Source: Sporosarcina sp. Te-1
GTDB lineage: Bacteria > Bacillota > Bacilli > Bacillales_A > Planococcaceae
DNA: 64,000 nt
Direction of reading: 5' to 3'
Assembly: GCF_017498505.1 (NCBI RefSeq)
Contig: NZ_CP071798.1
Span: 3,273,501-3,337,500 of the forward strand
In this document: positions 25,823-33,850 of the stretch, one piece after another
How positions within the stretch are numbered: position 1 is the first letter of the stretch
Layout: each line of letters begins with the position of its first letter
Notes under the pieces: generated by a model
The model's database searches: none
What the model was told of the DNA's origin: nothing
What the model saw: only the letters and a program-made list of their open reading frames with translations
Program-made: the position numbers and the translations under genes

Positions 25823-26154
25823 AACTTGTTAAGATTAGCTGCTGCTATATTTCCGGTTGGCAGGTTTTGAATTGTGAAAAGATCGTGAGGATCTAAGCAA
25901 TCTCTGCCCGATCAAATCAGCCGTCTGACTTGGGGAAAAAATGTAGCCGTTCATCTTCACAATCCGATGAACGCCGACGATGCATGGTAGAAGCTTGTTT
26001 TTCGCGGGTCCAATGAAAAACATGCAAGTATTGTGGACAATCAGCATGATGTAGATGGAAAAACGATGCTATCCAACCAAAAATTAAGCGATTAACTGTT
26101 AGGGACAGTGTGGAGACAAAGACCAGTTATGTACAATTGATTTTCTAAAAAGCG
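25823..26154. other. Degenerate intergenic region
   Basis: No supported gene. A minus-strand frame (25835-26047) has a PCIVGVHRIV stretch faintly like an alkyltransferase active site but no start or ribosome site. The region probably holds decayed sequence linked to the broken gene that follows. Confidence 0.4.
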
Positions 26155-26654
26155 TTTGAACTCGTCTCTTTGGGGCGGAATGGAGAAGTGCACATGCAAA
26201 TGGACGGAGTCATTCAATTCACCCGGCAACATCTGGTGCTTAATCTTTATTACAACCTGCTCAACGCCAAGGCGTGGCTTTATTACGATGAACAGAAGAG
26301 GGAAGCGGATCAGAAATACGGCGTACCTATATGGTGCATGAGGTAAAGAAGGAATATATCATCGCCGTGAAGAACTTGAAAGCTAGAGCGTTGACCCGTC
26401 TGGAATGTTATGAAGAAGCTTTGCAATTGTTTACGGACAATCAAATTTCCATAAATGTGCAGGTCCAGTTAAACCCGCTTGATTTTACGATTCGTATTTT
26501 ATCCAACAGCTATGAATCGCTTTGTCATTATTATCTGGGGGATGAAGGGAAAGCGGTAGAATTGGCTCGGTCGACGGTCGATCAGCTGCATCATATGCCG
26601 TATTCCTCTTTCTATCATTTTGCGAAGGAAGTGCTGATGGAGGTTACCAATTAA
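26155..26654 (+). pseudogene. Frameshifted helical (TPR-like) gene remnant
   Basis: Frame one (26155-26346) reads ELVSLGRNGEVHMQMDGVIQ and on to YNLLNAKAWLYYDEQKREADQKYGVP, then stops. The sense continues in another frame from about 26331: HEVKKEYIIAVKNLKARALTRLECYEEALQLF to VLMEVTN. The two halves read as one helical, tetratricopeptide-like protein split by a small indel near 26330. No start codon with a ribosome site was found, and the 5' end is also missing. The original function is unknown; TPR-type regulators are one possibility. Confidence 0.5.
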
Positions 26655-26671
26655 ACAAAGGGGTGTATGGA

Positions 26672-26956
26672 ATGAAATTTGTCATTCACTTTACAACAGG
26701 TACCGCATGGAAGCAGGGACAGCCTCATTGGAAACAGGGGCTTGTTCCACATCGGGAATATGTAAGGGAAGCTTTGGCGAAAGGGATTTTAATTGCTGGG
26801 GGACCATTTATGGATCATACAGGCGGTTTAATTATCTTAGAAGTAGATAGTATCGAGGAGGCGCAGGAGTTTGCGGAGAATGATCCCGCGGTAATCGACA
26901 AGAAGTTTGAAGCGGCCATTTATCCGTGGGAGCCGTTGGAAGGGATTTTCAATTAA
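26672..26956 (+). CDS. YciI-family protein
   Basis: 94 residues from ATG 26672, with AAAGGGGTG at 26657-26665. The YciI/YCII ferredoxin-like fold is suggested by KFVIHFTTG, H-x-x-Y in VPHREYV, GGPFMDHTGGLIILEVDSIEEAQEFAENDPAV and the end YPWEPL. Members are small cytoplasmic dimers, mostly of unknown function. It lies upstream of an arsR-SRPBCC unit that has its own promoter. Confidence 0.85.
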   Translation: MKFVIHFTTGTAWKQGQPHWKQGLVPHREYVREALAKGILIAGGPFMDHTGGLIILEVDSIEEAQEFAENDPAVIDKKFEAAIYPWEPLEGIFN

Positions 26957-26979
26957 TCTTCTTATCGTCTGAATTTTCC

Positions 26980-27033
26980 TTGACTTCACAGCAGATAACT
27001 TGCTATATTTTTTATATAACCAAATGGTTATAT
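26980..27033 (+). promoter_or_regulatory. arsR promoter and operator
   Basis: TTGACT (26980-26985), a 17-base spacer and CTATAT (27003-27008) are followed by an inverted repeat with nine-base arms, ATATAACCA and TGGTTATAT (27014-27033, two-base centre). The repeat covers the expected transcription start, a repressing position for the ArsR protein encoded next. Confidence 0.7.
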
Positions 27034-27051
27034 GTGTATGGAGGCTTTGAT

Positions 27052-27375
27052 ATGACGGATATTTATCGGGCAATTGCAGACCCTACCCGCAGAAAAATAC
27101 TATCATTGTTGTCTCGACGTGAGTATACGCAATCGGAGCTGGTCGACCAATTTTCCATTTCCCAACCCGCAGTGAAGAAGCATATTGCGTTGTTAATAGA
27201 AGAAAATTTAGTGAGCGAGCGGAGGGAAGGACGGTTTCGTGTGTATCGGCTGAATCAGGATGCCTTATCTGAGGGGTATCAAAAGCTTCAACTGGAAATC
27301 GGTGGTTTATTGGAAGACAAACTGTTGAAATTAAAAGCGTATGTAGAGGGGGAGCAGGATGGAGAAGACGATTGA
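27052..27375 (+). CDS. ArsR-family transcriptional repressor
   Basis: 107 residues from ATG 27052 with GGAGG upstream; longer in-frame extension would run through the promoter. The winged helix reads RAIADPTRRKILSLLSRREYTQSELVDQFSISQPAVKKHIALLIEENLVSERREGRFRVYRL. No metal-binding cysteine pair is present, as in the ArsR subgroup that pairs with SRPBCC (AHSA1) proteins. Its 3' end overlaps the SRPBCC gene by 17 bases, so the two are made together and probably controlled by the adjacent palindrome. Confidence 0.92.
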   Translation: MTDIYRAIADPTRRKILSLLSRREYTQSELVDQFSISQPAVKKHIALLIEENLVSERREGRFRVYRLNQDALSEGYQKLQLEIGGLLEDKLLKLKAYVEGEQDGEDD

Positions 27376-28057
27376 GTCGGTGAAACGGGAGATTTTTGTC
27401 AAGGCATCGCCCGAAAAGGTATGGAAAGCATTGACGGTTCCAGAAGAGCGGAATCGCTGGGAAACGCGCGCTTGCGAGCTGGATATCCGTGTGGGCGGGT
27501 CTATGAGCCTCGATTATGGATGGGGTGTCAGTTATGTCGGCACAATCAAGGAGCTTGTGGAATATCGGAAAATTCTCCTTGAGGATGTAGACGGTCATGT
27601 GACGAAATGGACAATCACGCCACAAGAAGGGGGCTCCCTTGTCGGAATCGAATATATCGGATCTTGGTGTGGGGATATAGAGATGATGGAAGCTGATAAT
27701 ATGGCCTTCGGCACGTATCAGTTTATGAGGAATTTAAAGAGTGTCTATGAAGAAGACATGGATTTGCGCACCCGCTTTTGGAAAAGCTGGATTGGCGTAC
27801 TGCACCGGACAAATCCAGGTGCTAAGCTAGGAGCTAAAGTGGTCGCAGTTCAACCGGATACACCAGCAGAGGGATTCGTGGAAGTCGGTGACATTATTAC
27901 CCATGTCAATGGGATTACTACAGCGACCTATGACGATGTGGAGATCGCAATATCCGAGTCGGAGGTCGGCGAACGTATTTTGCTGCGAATCAGCCGCGGT
28001 GGCGAACAGGTGGAAGTGGAATTGACGACCATCGCTTTCGGGCAGACACTTGTATGA
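27359..28057 (+). CDS. SRPBCC (AHSA1-like) domain fused to a PDZ domain
   Basis: 232 residues. Residues 1-140 are an AHSA1/START-like domain: REIFVKASPEKVWKALTVPEERNRWE, with the usual late segment GSLVGIEYIGSWCG. Residues about 155-230 are a PDZ domain: GAKLGAKVVAVQPDTPAEGFVEVGDIITHVNGITTATYDDVEIAI. No signal peptide or protease domain is present. SRPBCC proteins bind hydrophobic ligands, while PDZ domains bind peptide C-termini. The combination behind an ArsR repressor is unusual. Confidence 0.82.
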   Translation: MEKTIESVKREIFVKASPEKVWKALTVPEERNRWETRACELDIRVGGSMSLDYGWGVSYVGTIKELVEYRKILLEDVDGHVTKWTITPQEGGSLVGIEYIGSWCGDIEMMEADNMAFGTYQFMRNLKSVYEEDMDLRTRFWKSWIGVLHRTNPGAKLGAKVVAVQPDTPAEGFVEVGDIITHVNGITTATYDDVEIAISESEVGERILLRISRGGEQVEVELTTIAFGQTLV

Positions 28058-28244
28058 CGGAGTGCTGTTTGCAGCGGACGTTGGGTCGAATACTGGAGTA
28101 GCGAAGGCAGGCATTTGTGATTAACAGACTTCGAATTGGTGAAGACAATGTGCTGTGAGTGAACTTTCTGCTTTAAGATGAGATCTTTTGTCTACAAGAC
28201 TAATATTGTCTATCAAAGACAGAAAGTTCATGACGAGGAATGCT

Positions 28245-28380
28245 TGAATTGTAGTCAAGTGGTGATAAATTTCGTTTAGCCGGTGATAAAGTGTGTCTAG
28301 GCGGTGATAACCCCTCTCGATGTGGTGATAAACACAATTTACGCGGTGATAATCCGGTTTTACCCGGTAATTGAGCGCAA
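28245..28380. repeat. 21-bp phased array with leader, GGTGATAA core (copy 1)
   Basis: A leader TGAATTGTAGTCAAG leads into six units of exactly 21 bp, each opening (c/t)GGTGATAA or a near match, with variable 12-base tails. The same leader and core recur at 28586 and four or five times between 55630 and 56375. It sits between the SRPBCC-PDZ gene and metE, which converge. Confidence 0.9.
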
Positions 28381-28398
28381 AATCATTGGCAGCAAAAA

Positions 28399-28430
28399 CC
28401 CCGCATGGCCATGTCTCATGCCTGCGGGGA
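28399..28430 (-). terminator. Duplicate copy of the metE terminator
   Basis: CCCCGCA ... TGCGGGG stem, nearly identical to that at 28747-28777, including the loop (CATGTCTCATGCC). On the minus strand it is followed by GGTTTTTGC. It was copied together with the adjacent array. Confidence 0.8.
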
Positions 28431-28585
28431 TGTCTTCAAGTTACGCAGGCAGTAGGTGAGATAGAGTTCGAAAGAATGAAAATTGAACGGGCTAAGAGGG
28501 ACTATCTGTTCTGAAATGAAATCTCCAGTGTGATGAGAACTCCATATTCTCTATCAAAGCACGGAAATTCATATAGTGGTGTCCT

Positions 28586-28717
28586 TGAATTGTAGTCAAG
28601 TGGTGATAAATTTCGTTTAGCCGGTGATAAAGGGTGTCTAGGCGGTGATAACCGCTCTCGAGGCGGTGATAAACACAATTTACCCGGTGATAAACCGGTT
28701 TTACCCGGTGATTGAGC
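28586..28717. repeat. 21-bp phased array with leader, GGTGATAA core (copy 2)
   Basis: Leader TGAATTGTAGTCAAG followed by six 21-bp units, most beginning CGGTGATAA. It matches copy 1 almost base for base. Flanking sequence including the terminator is also duplicated (about 28150-28440 and 28505-28790). Confidence 0.9.
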
Positions 28718-28736
28718 ACACAAGATTTCTCAACAA

Positions 28737-28779
28737 GTAAAAAAATCCCCGCACAGCCATGTCTCATGCCTGCGGGGAT
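28737..28779 (-). terminator. metE terminator
   Basis: On the minus strand CCCCGCA and TGCGGGG pair and are followed by a seven-T run, 14 bases after the metE stop. Confidence 0.92.
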
Positions 28780-28792
28780 GTCTTCTATTTCA

Positions 28793-31093
28793 TCAGTTTT
28801 GTACGGAATGCACTGCAAGTTGTTCACGCACACGCTTTGCGGCAGCCGTCATATTCGTCAGCGAGGCGACGGTTTCTTCATGTTTCCTCGTTTTCAGGCC
28901 GCAATCCGGGTTCACCCAAAATTGTTCAGGGGATAGCACTTCAAGCCCTTTTTCGATGATGGCAGCCATCTCGTCCACGGATGGGACCCGGGGACTGTGT
29001 ATGTCGTAAACGCCGAGGCCGATTCCTTTGTCGTAATGATAGTCATTGAAGGCGTGCACGAGTTCACCATGGCTGCGTGATGTTTCGATAGAGATAACGT
29101 CCGCGTCCAATGCGCTGATGGAGTCGATGAATTGATTGAAATCACAATAGCACATATGGGTATGGATCTGCGTCGTTTCCTTCACAGAGGCGGTCGCGAT
29201 GCGGAACGCATTGACGGCCCAATCCAGATAGGTGTCCCACTTGTCTTTTTTCAACGGCAAGCCTTCGCGCAATGCAGGCTCGTCGACTTGAATCATCGTG
29301 ATACCGGCTGCTTCGAGTGCTTCCACTTCTTTGCGTATCGCGAGGGCCAACTGGTTGGCGACCGTTTCCCAGCTTACGTCATCCCGGACAAACGACCAGT
29401 TGATGATGGTTACAGGCCCTGTCAGCATCCCTTTCATCGGCTTGTCCGTCAGCGATTGAGCGTAGACGGATTCCTTGACGGTCATCGGCTCGACGAACGC
29501 GACATCGCCATATATGATCGGCGGTTTCACGCAACGCGATCCGTATGAGACGACCCATGCTTTCTCGGTAAAGGAGAATCCATCCAACTTCTCTCCGAAG
29601 TATTCCACCATATCGGTCCGTTCGAACTCGCCGTGAACGAAAACGTCCAAGCCGATCTCTTCTTGAATCGCAATCCATTCGCGGATGTTTTCGTTAATGA
29701 ATTCCTCATATTGCGCGTCTGTCAACTCGCCTTTTCTCCACTTGGTCCGTGTCTTGCGCACTTCTGGAGTCTGCGGGAAGCTGCCGATCGTTGTCGTTGG
29801 CAAAAGAGGCAGAGAGAAAGCGGCTTGTTGCGCAATCAGGCGCTCTGCAAAATGCAGGTTCCGGCGACTGTCTCCAGTAGAAATCGCTTCTGTTTCCGAC
29901 TTGACATCTGCTCGGTTCCGCGCTGGCAAATCAGCGAGACGTTTGCATGCGGCGGCACTTTCCTCGATTTCGGCCTGCACAGTGGCACGTGATTCATTGA
30001 TACCTTTTGCGATCGTCTGGATTTCCAACAGTTTCTCATCGGCAAAGGCGAGCGCTTCCTTAAGTACTTCTCCAAGCTTCGTTTCGGACTTTAGGGAAAC
30101 AGGCACATGCTGCAAGTTGCAGGATGATTGGATCCAAAGTTGATCGGCCGACAGGAATTGTAGCAGTTCATCTGCTACATCCAATTTCGCTCCCAGATCT
30201 GCCCGCCAAATGTTGCGCCCATCAATGATGCCCACACCCAGATGTTTTGCAGCTGGGAAGCCATGCGTACGCACGCTCTTCAAGTTCTCCTCTTTCCCAT
30301 GAACAAAATCGAGTCCGATTCCATCTACGGGAAGTGCGATTGTCTGCTCATACCACTCCACTGCATCAAAATACGTTTGAAGCATGATTTTCACTTCCGG
30401 AACGGCTTTCTTTAGCTGGGAATAAATCTCCTGCACCGTCCTCATCTCGTCGCGAGTGATGCTCATGGACAGAATCGGCTCATCGATTTGTACCCAGTGC
30501 ACGCCTTCCGCCGCAAGTTCTTTTAAAATCTGCTCATAGAGCGGAAGCAGTTGGAGGAGAAATGCTGGAATCTCGTGATCTGCATAGCCTTTTGAGAGTT
30601 TTAAAAACGTATAGGGACCAATCAATACAGGCTTACCCTCAATTCCGAGTGCTTCTTTCGCTTCGCGGTACGCGGAAAGGGGTTTATTCTCTGTCAGGGC
30701 AAGTTTCCGCTGTCCGTACTCCGGCACGATATAGTGATAGTTCGTATCAAACCATTTCGTCATTTCACAGGCGACCGCTTCTTTGTTTCCTCTTGCCATC
30801 GAGAAGTACGTCGCTAAGGGTACTGGGCCGCCTTGCCAGTTATATCGATCGGGCACCATGCCGAACATGACTGCCGTATCGAGCACGCGGTCATAGAAAG
30901 TAAAATCTCCAACGGCTATGCTATCAATACCAGCCTCCTTTTGTTTTTGGAGGAAGGAAAGCCGCAAGTCCTTCATCGTTAGTACCAATTGTTCCTCTTG
31001 CATTTCTCCATTCCAGAACGCCTCGAGCGCCCGCTTCCATTCACGATTTTCTCCGATGTATGGGTATCCGATTGTGCTGCTGATTGTTGTCAT
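28793..31093 (-). CDS. metE: Cobalamin-independent methionine synthase MetE
   Basis: 766 residues from ATG 31093; the in-frame GTG nine bases upstream lies in the ribosome site (GGGTGG). It transfers a methyl group from 5-methyltetrahydropteroyltriglutamate to homocysteine, the last step of methionine synthesis. The N-terminal half matches the substrate-binding repeat; the C-terminal catalytic barrel carries the zinc ligands in HTHMCYC and NPDCGLKTR. Length is normal. A cobalamin riboswitch in the leader fits its redundancy with the B12-dependent enzyme: it should be off when B12 is present. Confidence 0.98.
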   Translation of the reverse strand: MTTISSTIGYPYIGENREWKRALEAFWNGEMQEEQLVLTMKDLRLSFLQKQKEAGIDSIAVGDFTFYDRVLDTAVMFGMVPDRYNWQGGPVPLATYFSMARGNKEAVACEMTKWFDTNYHYIVPEYGQRKLALTENKPLSAYREAKEALGIEGKPVLIGPYTFLKLSKGYADHEIPAFLLQLLPLYEQILKELAAEGVHWVQIDEPILSMSITRDEMRTVQEIYSQLKKAVPEVKIMLQTYFDAVEWYEQTIALPVDGIGLDFVHGKEENLKSVRTHGFPAAKHLGVGIIDGRNIWRADLGAKLDVADELLQFLSADQLWIQSSCNLQHVPVSLKSETKLGEVLKEALAFADEKLLEIQTIAKGINESRATVQAEIEESAAACKRLADLPARNRADVKSETEAISTGDSRRNLHFAERLIAQQAAFSLPLLPTTTIGSFPQTPEVRKTRTKWRKGELTDAQYEEFINENIREWIAIQEEIGLDVFVHGEFERTDMVEYFGEKLDGFSFTEKAWVVSYGSRCVKPPIIYGDVAFVEPMTVKESVYAQSLTDKPMKGMLTGPVTIINWSFVRDDVSWETVANQLALAIRKEVEALEAAGITMIQVDEPALREGLPLKKDKWDTYLDWAVNAFRIATASVKETTQIHTHMCYCDFNQFIDSISALDADVISIETSRSHGELVHAFNDYHYDKGIGLGVYDIHSPRVPSVDEMAAIIEKGLEVLSPEQFWVNPDCGLKTRKHEETVASLTNMTAAAKRVREQLAVHSVQN

Positions 31094-31120
31094 GTAGTCC
31101 ACCCTTTCTTATTTGAGTGC

Positions 31121-31158
31121 ATAAAAAAATACATTTCCAACGGGGAGTCAGAAATGTA
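31121..31158 (-). terminator. Riboswitch-controlled terminator before metE
   Basis: On the minus strand ACATTTC and GAAATGT pair and are followed by ATTTTTTT, between the riboswitch and the metE ribosome site. This is the expected expression platform. Confidence 0.85.
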
Positions 31159-31213
31159 CGGTATTGTGAAAGGCATGCTCAAAAAAGCACGCACTTCGTC
31201 TGCGCGTATCCAT
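31148..31213 (-). CDS. Possible 21-codon leader peptide
   Basis: GGGAGGTG lies four bases before an ATG at 31213 on the minus strand. The frame encodes MDTRRRSACFFEHAFHNTVHF and ends in TGA at 31148, inside the terminator stem. It sits between the riboswitch core and metE. It could couple translation to terminator folding or be incidental. No homologue is known to me. Confidence 0.35.
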   Translation of the reverse strand: MDTRRRSACFFEHAFHNTVHF

Positions 31214-31239
31214 CTAACACCTCCCTATCGACCGTAGGT

Positions 31240-31385
31240 TTACAGCGTTGTTGAACTAGGCTGGTATCTGGCTTCAGCACAAAGGCTGTCACAGTGGCGG
31301 GACCGCGCCGGATTTGATTGCTCACCGGCTTCCCATTTAAGATCTGAGGCATCTCAGACCACCTATTCCGTATGCTATTCGATTT
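31240..31385 (-). promoter_or_regulatory. Cobalamin (B12) riboswitch
   Basis: Read on the minus strand, the element has the diagnostic pieces in order: AAATGGGAAgccGGTG, AAATCCGGCGCGGTCCCGCC, CACTGTGACAG, and the B12 box GAAGCCAGATACCAGCC. It lies in the metE leader, followed by a terminator, so B12 should cause premature termination. I did not fold the full structure. Confidence 0.9.
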
Positions 31386-31390
31386 GATTA

Positions 31391-31419
31391 AAGGTAGCAT
31401 GTACATTTTTTTCTGTCAA
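31391..31419 (-). promoter_or_regulatory. metE promoter
   Basis: On the minus strand TTGACA (31419-31414), 17 bases, TACCTT (31396-31391), just upstream of the riboswitch. Confidence 0.55.
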
Positions 31420-31682
31420 CTTTTCAAAAGAATAATATCTATTTAACAATCAATTTAGTACATGAGTCTTTTTCTTTCCGGCCAATCTTCTTGATCTTCG
31501 AATAAGAAGCAAACAACTACAAGCAGAACAGCAAGGTATGAAGCGGTTTCCTTAGGTCTTTGCACACGTATCTACTACTTGTTCAACAAAAAAGTTGAAA
31601 ATAAAAAATAATACCATTTTAGGAAGGGTTTTTAAACTACATGTTGAAATGTATAAGGTAAGCATAGAAGAAGGAGGTGAAA
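31420..31682. other. Intergenic region upstream of small secreted protein gene
   Basis: AT-rich, no gene. It contains a short hairpin CAAC-(A6)-GTTG near 31589 and the expected promoter region of the 105-residue gene. I see no clear riboswitch. Confidence 0.4.
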
Positions 31683-31709
31683 TTGGTTATTAGTTTTGCA
31701 AAGTACTAA
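31683..31709 (+). CDS. Possible 8-codon upstream ORF
   Basis: GAAGGAGGTG is followed closely by TTG 31683 and the frame MVISFAKY, stopping 17 bases before the ATG of the secreted-protein gene. A strong ribosome site on so short a frame suggests a leader peptide or remnant; it may also be chance. Confidence 0.25.
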   Translation: MVISFAKY

Positions 31710-31726
31710 ATATAGGAGGGAAAGTA

Positions 31727-32044
31727 ATGAAGAGAGTATTTTCTTTTGTTACAGTATTAGGTCTCGCGATATTTGGTTTTTGGGGAACAACTTTGCATAC
31801 CTCTGCGGAAGTAAAAAATTCGGAGGTAGAACTGGCTAGTAACAGCATGACAGTTTCGGAAACGAGAATTTATGGATTGAACGACTCAATTCCAAATTCC
31901 ATCCCATATGATCGCGCAGGATGGAAAGGGACACTTTATAAAACGATCCAACAATCAACAGGAGACATGTATATCGTTCGCTATTCTGGAACTGTTTACT
32001 GTTCAGGATCGTGTGCATTGCCCTATAGTACTGTTGAGGAATAA
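31727..32044 (+). CDS. Small secreted protein
   Basis: 105 residues with a clear signal peptide (MKRVFSFVTVLGLAIFGFWGTTLHTSA-E). The mature part of about 77 residues is polar, with Tyr-rich segments and a CSGSC motif near the C-terminus that could form a disulphide. GGAGGG precedes ATG 31727. I do not recognise the family; a bacteriocin-like or surface role cannot be excluded. It is a single gene, followed by a long hairpin. Confidence 0.7.
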   Translation: MKRVFSFVTVLGLAIFGFWGTTLHTSAEVKNSEVELASNSMTVSETRIYGLNDSIPNSIPYDRAGWKGTLYKTIQQSTGDMYIVRYSGTVYCSGSCALPYSTVEE

Positions 32045-32053
32045 CTAAACAAC

Positions 32054-32105
32054 CGGCCGTGTGACAGGAAAGAACTACTTGCTGAGAGGTTCTTTCCTAT
32101 GGCCG
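32054..32105 (+). terminator. Long hairpin after secreted-protein gene
   Basis: CGGCC ... AGGAAAGAAC and GTTCTTTCCT ... GGCCG pair in register. The T-run is weak (GTCTTA), so termination is plausible but not certain. Confidence 0.6.
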
Positions 32106-32302
32106 TCTTACATATTTGTTTTTAGCATAAAGAAGAATCGGTCGATATGTTTTAACGAGTTAGATGAAAATCTAGTCCCATACAAATGAATTTTCAACAC
32201 CAATACAGACACTTGGATTGTAACTGTCCAAGCATTTTTGTCCTCCATTTTATGCTTTTTATAAGACACGATAGTAGTTTTAGAGAAAGGGGGGAAGCAA
32301 AA

Positions 32303-32857
32303 ATGGGGAAAATTCAAGGTGTCTTTATCGACCGGGACGGAACGATAGGGGGAACAGGACATTTTATTCATCCGCGAGATTTTACACTGTATCCCTTCAG
32401 CCAAAAAGCGTTTAGCTTGCTGCGGGATCATAATATCAAAATGTTCGCCTGTACAAATCAGCATCGGATTAGCAAGGGTCAAGCATCCATAGAGGACTTT
32501 CGCGATGAATTTCTGTCTTATGGTTTTGATGATGCGTTTATTTGCCCGCACAATCCGACAGATGGATGTGGATGCCATAAGCCAAGCCCAGGTCTATTAA
32601 AGGAAGCGGCAAATAAATATAGTATGGACCTGACGGACATGGCGTTCATCGGTGATGTCGGAGCGACAGATATGCTGGCGGCTCATGCGGTAGGCGCAAA
32701 GAAAATTCTCGTGTTAACCGGATGGGGGAAAAGCTCCTGCAATGAATATAAGCATAAGTGGGCGGACATCGAACCTGATTACATTGCGGAAAACCTGTTG
32801 GATGCAGTTGAATGGGTGATTCAATATAACCGCGAAAAAAATACGCTTGGATTGTGA
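32303..32857 (+). CDS. HAD-IIIA phosphatase (GmhB/HisB-like)
   Basis: 184 residues from ATG 32303, after AAAGGGGGG. HAD motif I is FIDRDGTIGG, with CTNQHRI as motif II. A zinc-type Cys/His insert CPHNPTDGCGCHKPSPG and motif IV FIGDVGATDM follow. This pattern is that of histidinol-phosphate/heptose-bisphosphate phosphatase relatives. The real substrate is unknown. A second member of the same family lies at 42016-42528. Confidence 0.88.
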   Translation: MGKIQGVFIDRDGTIGGTGHFIHPRDFTLYPFSQKAFSLLRDHNIKMFACTNQHRISKGQASIEDFRDEFLSYGFDDAFICPHNPTDGCGCHKPSPGLLKEAANKYSMDLTDMAFIGDVGATDMLAAHAVGAKKILVLTGWGKSSCNEYKHKWADIEPDYIAENLLDAVEWVIQYNREKNTLGL

Positions 32858-32870
32858 AGTCCAAGCGTAT
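32841..32870 (-). terminator. Terminator for the minus-strand methyltransferase, inside the HAD gene end
   Basis: ATACGCTTGGA and TCCAAGCGTAT form a perfect 11-base stem. On the minus strand it runs straight into TTTTTTT, so it ends the methyltransferase transcript while overlapping the HAD stop codon. Confidence 0.85.
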
Positions 32871-32882
32871 GTGGCATTCATT

Positions 32883-33628
32883 TCATGCTTTCCTGCATTT
32901 AATAATCAACGTCGTTGGGAGTTTTGTTGCCTTCTCGTAGGAATACCAACGATTTTCATGCTTTTCCCGGTCTTCTTCCGTAATCGCCACGTCTTCTATG
33001 ATTTTTTCGATATGAAAACCGTGGTCTATTAACGTATTGATATATGTACTCACTTTATATTGCTGCATAATGGCTGGAGCGTGCCATGCTTCGTGATCAT
33101 ACGGGCCTTCTTTGTGGTACGATTTATCGAAGTGGAGCTGTCCATCCGCAAGTCTTGCTCGGCTATGCAACGGATGCTCCCAGCTGAACACGAAAGTTCC
33201 GCCTTGTTTAAGATATCGGTGGATATTTTGAATTGTTGCCTGAAGATCGGTCGTCCAGCCGAGCGCAAAGATCGAATAAACGAGATCAAAATAATTGCTC
33301 GGTAAACCAGGATCCTTTTCCATCGGAGACTCGAATAACTGGACAGGTGCTGCCACGTCAGTTAACAAATCCCTCGCCGTTTCGATTTGTATTTTAGATA
33401 AATCAATTCCCCATAACTCGCCTGCACTTCGTTCCCCCATGTAAAGCAGTGAATGGCCACTTCCGCAGCCGATATCCAATACTTTCATCCCTGACACATC
33501 GCCAAGCAGATTTAGATCCTTTTCGCTTGGTGCAAGCGGTCCGTAATCTGGAAGCGGATTCCGCCCGTAAAAACGGGAGCCACTTCATCCCAACTTTTTT
33601 TATTTACAGCTAATGTTTCTAAAACCAT
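32883..33628 (-). pseudogene. Class I SAM methyltransferase, frameshifted
   Basis: The gene starts at ATG 33628 after GGAGG (MVLETLAVNKKSWDEVAP). It changes frame near 33575, and continues FYGRNPLPDYGPLAPSEKDLNLLGDVSGMKVLDIGCGSGHSLLY to the stop at 32883. A one-base deletion in a C-run explains the shift (APRFYGRNPL expected). Past the break all motifs are intact: VLDIGCGSG, the acidic GIDLS and FSWEHPLH. Either the gene is inactivated or the base is a sequencing error. Confidence 0.8.
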
Positions 33629-33850
33629 TTGTCCCAACCTCCTAATCCTTATACGAATGTATATTCGGTGTTTTTCGCTGAATTCCTTCTGTGTGTCGCA
33701 AAAAAATAGAAGCAATCCACGTGGCAATGTGTACAAGATCCCTTTTAAGAATCTTCTAGAAAAGAAACTCTCCTGCAATTTTTCCTTTCCGTTAGAGGAA
33801 TCTGTTAGGAAAAAAGCGAAAGGTAAACTATAAGTAAAGGGGAGGATCGA

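Noticed and set aside
25835..26047. Minus-strand fragment resembling an alkylguanine-DNA alkyltransferase (PCIVGVHRIV)
   Set aside because: Too short and too poorly matched to the PCHRV active site; no start.
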